In this document: positions 14,868 through 16,372 of the stretch, one piece after another
How the letters are laid out: each line of letters starts with the position of its first letter
Numbering within the stretch: position 1 is the stretch's first letter
Origin: Chrysochromulina tobinii
Taxonomy: Eukaryota; Haptophyta; Prymnesiales; Chrysochromulinaceae
Length of the DNA stretch: 16,372 bases
Assembly (NCBI GenBank): GCA_001275005.1
Contig: JWZX01002013.1
Span: 1 to 16,372, forward strand
Direction of reading: 5' to 3'
Translations under genes and position numbers: made by a program
Notes under the pieces: model-generated
Told to the model about the DNA's origin: nothing
The model's database searches: none
What the model saw: the letters and a program-made list of their open reading frames with translations, nothing else

Positions 14868-16372
14868 ATGGCGACAAAGCGCCCGCGGCCTGCAGATCGA
14901 TCCGAAGCGGTAGACGCCATCCGACGTGCAGGCACTGCACGTGTCATGACCAATATCCATTCGAGGGAAATGTGCGATAGAGCGATCATCAGCGTGGTGC
15001 CCACTGCCGACAGCGATGTTGCCATCGTAAGGTCGAGCCAAGTGATAACCGTCGAGGATGAGGGTCAGTTGAACTCTCTTCTGGAACAGTGCGCTACCGA
15101 TGCCGACAACCGGATGACTATAGCCGCCAGGGCCATCGAAGGCAAGCTGACGAGGCCCGACGCATCCATTTATGACCTGGTGGTATCGTGCGTCGAGGAG
15201 GCACATGCGTGTGATCTGCAGCCTCGGCACGCCACCCGGCTTGCCTTGGAGGCAGCGCTTTCCCAAGCCAGCTTGCACGACCCCAACGCGACTGCGGCCA
15301 CAATCAAGGCGACCGCGGCCTCAATGCAAAATTGCTCACACCTCGATGGCCAGGGCGCTATCACGAACATCCTCGAGCTGCTCGAGCGCGAGCAGCTCGA
15401 GGGGCTCGCGCTCAATGTGCTGAGCGTGCTCGCTTTTAGCGGCGCGCTGCAGCTCGAGCACTTGGTCGCGTGGAGGAAGAACCACATGCCCGATCCTAAT
15501 TTGGCACCGCTCTTCGCCTGGGTGGAGGCGCATGCAACTCCACCGGCCGCGGATGGCGACGATTGCAGCGACGGAACGCCATCAATCGGCAGCAAAACTG
15601 CCGACGGCGTCTCGACTCTGCACGCCGCCGTGTCCCTGGGCCCAACGGCAGATGACGTGCCCGAGGGCCCAACGGCAGATGACGTGTCCGAGGGCCCAGC
15701 GGCAGATGACGTGTCCGAGGGCCCAACGGCTGACGATCCAGCTCGCCGCCCCTCCTTGCCGTGGCAGCCGGCGGCTACGCTCAGTGGGTATAGCCCTAGC
15801 TCAGCGGTGGAGCAGCGTGCATGGGAACCCTCCTTTGTGTCTCCCGTCCTCGTCGCCGAGATAGGCTCCGGCAGGCACGGGGTGGTGGTGCTCGATGGTC
15901 TCGTGGACGACGCACTGCGAGCGGAGCTGCTAGGCGAGCTCCTCGGAGACGCCTCCACTGCGCTGCTGAGCGTGACGCCACCTTCGAGCCGCTGGGAGCG
16001 CACCACCATCGACGGTGTGGAACCCCTCATTCGGGACTCATTTGGGGACTCCCGCGCACACGGCATGATTGCTATGCCATCTTTAGAATTCCTGACTGAT
16101 TCTCTCCGACCGCCTGGCATTGCAGGTGAGGGACTTCCGCGCACCTGGGGGCTCAAACCCTCGCTGCTCGAGGCGCTCGAGCGGCGCCCGCCAGCGTGCG
16201 TCGTCGAGGTGCAGGCGCGGCTGGCGAAGCTCTTCCCCGAATTTGACATCGGCCACCTACCTGATGTGGCCGCCGGTGCGCCCCGAGCTGCTGGGTCCGC
16301 CTCGTACCACGCCACTTCCTTTGTCGCGAACGCACCAGTCTGGGGCGATGCATTCCAATGGCACGTGGATGC
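14868..16372 (+). CDS. Oxygenase-like protein (2-oxoglutarate/Fe(II) type), truncated by window edge
   Basis: From the ATG at 14868 the frame stays open for 501 codons plus two bases to the right edge. An in-frame TGA at 14829-14831 precedes it. The start MATKRPRPADRSEA has a short basic, nuclear-signal-like stretch. Residues up to about 220 are helical (ITNILELLEREQLEGLALNV). A linker with a nine-residue repeat GPTADDVSE follows at 15639-15737. The C-terminal part begins like an oxygenase domain, HGVVVLDGLVDDALRAELLG, and contains LPRTWGLKPSLLEALE. It ends in DAFQWHVD, giving the first two metal ligands (His499, Asp501 in unspliced numbering). The distal His and the Arg lie outside the window. 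A likely 111-nt intron (16015-16125) is in frame and stop-free, so the mature protein may be 37 residues shorter here. The substrate is unknown. A long Ser-rich ORF on the other strand is a shadow of this gene. Confidence 0.75.
   Translation, partial: MATKRPRPADRSEAVDAIRRAGTARVMTNIHSREMCDRAIISVVPTADSDVAIVRSSQVITVEDEGQLNSLLEQCATDADNRMTIAARAIEGKLTRPDASIYDLVVSCVEEAHACDLQPRHATRLALEAALSQASLHDPNATAATIKATAASMQNCSHLDGQGAITNILELLEREQLEGLALNVLSVLAFSGALQLEHLVAWRKNHMPDPNLAPLFAWVEAHATPPAADGDDCSDGTPSIGSKTADGVSTLHAAVSLGPTADDVPEGPTADDVSEGPAADDVSEGPTADDPARRPSLPWQPAATLSGYSPSSAVEQRAWEPSFVSPVLVAEIGSGRHGVVVLDGLVDDALRAELLGELLGDASTALLSVTPPSSRWERTTIDGVEPLIRDSFGDSRAHGMIAMPSLEFLTDSLRPPGIAGEGLPRTWGLKPSLLEALERRPPACVVEVQARLAKLFPEFDIGHLPDVAAGAPRAAGSASYHATSFVANAPVWGDAFQWHVD
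15639..15737 (+). repeat. 27-bp minisatellite, 3.7 copies, coding GPTADDVSE
   Basis: Units lie at 15639-15665, 15666-15692, 15693-15719 and a partial unit at 15720-15737. Each encodes nine residues, G-P-[TA]-A-D-D-V-[PS]-E. The acidic repeat forms a linker before the oxygenase-like domain. Such in-frame arrays often vary in copy number between strains. Confidence 0.9.
16015..16125 (+). other. Probable in-frame, stop-free intron, 111 nt
   Basis: The donor GACG|GTGTGG and the acceptor GGCATTGCAG|GTGAG enclose sequence that is AT-richer than its flanks. It has a branch-point-like CTGAC/CTGAT near 16092-16100 and a pyrimidine-rich tract after it. Splicing joins TTIDG to EGLPRTWGLKP in phase 1. 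Its length is a multiple of three with no in-frame stop, so retention would also give a full protein. Confidence 0.55.

Noticed and set aside
15170-16315. 381-aa minus-strand ORF
   Set aside because: It is Ser/Arg low-complexity and antisense to the oxygenase-like frame, which has motifs, a coding minisatellite and an upstream stop.
1-16372. Prokaryotic or viral origin
   Set aside because: Several phase-consistent spliceosomal introns, no ribosome-binding sites or operon spacing, and no viral structural or replication genes were seen.

Overview
The window looks like nuclear DNA of a GC-rich eukaryotic microalga. Genes are compact and lie on both strands. They carry short GT-AG introns of about 58 to 137 nt, TATA-like boxes, and no Shine-Dalgarno sites or operons. 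The helicase gene has a secretory-signal-like hydrophobic start followed by an Arg/Pro/Ala-rich stretch. That arrangement resembles the two-part presequences of algae with secondary plastids, so a haptophyte-like or related lineage is a reasonable guess. It is an inference, not a demonstrated assignment. I see no rRNA, tRNA, transposase, integrase or CRISPR array.

Layout, left to right. (1) 3-1532 (+): the 3' part of an Ala-rich helical protein, open to the left edge. (2) 1910-4294 (-): a nine-exon gene whose centre is a recent tandem array of 183-bp units, each a 90-nt exon plus a 93-nt intron, encoding a 30-residue repeat. (3) A divergent promoter region, then 4613-5971 (+): a two-exon gene of unknown function. 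(4) 6292-6876 (-): a broken or frame-disturbed gene with a SKP1/BTB-like N-terminus. (5) 7113-8835 (+) and 9023-10015 (+): two adjacent genes with 2-oxoglutarate/Fe(II) oxygenase signatures. (6) 10450-11358 (+): an armadillo/HEAT-like gene or pseudogene with disturbed frames. (7) 11575-11943 (-): a small charged protein, divergent from (8) 12170-14524 (+): a DEAD-box RNA helicase. (9) 14868 to the right edge (+): a third oxygenase-like gene, cut off just after its HxD motif.

The most notable structure is the exon array in gene 2. Its exons (90 nt, phase 1-1) and introns (93 nt, stop-free) are all multiples of three. Exon skipping, intron retention and unit copy-number change would therefore all keep the frame. 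The two older introns next to the array are 95 nt and would shift it. A second shared design is seen upstream of the genes at 4613 and 9023. Each has a TATA-like box, then an ACCGGT-centred palindrome about 38-40 bp downstream, then a small upstream ORF whose stop lies 1-4 nt before the main ATG.

Several genes need a one-base correction to keep their frame. The two clearest cases are runs of G (5012-5017 and 8321-8329) that are one base too long, which suggests homopolymer consensus errors. Programmed frameshifting or gene decay cannot be excluded from sequence alone. All functional names rest on motifs read by eye; no database search was made.
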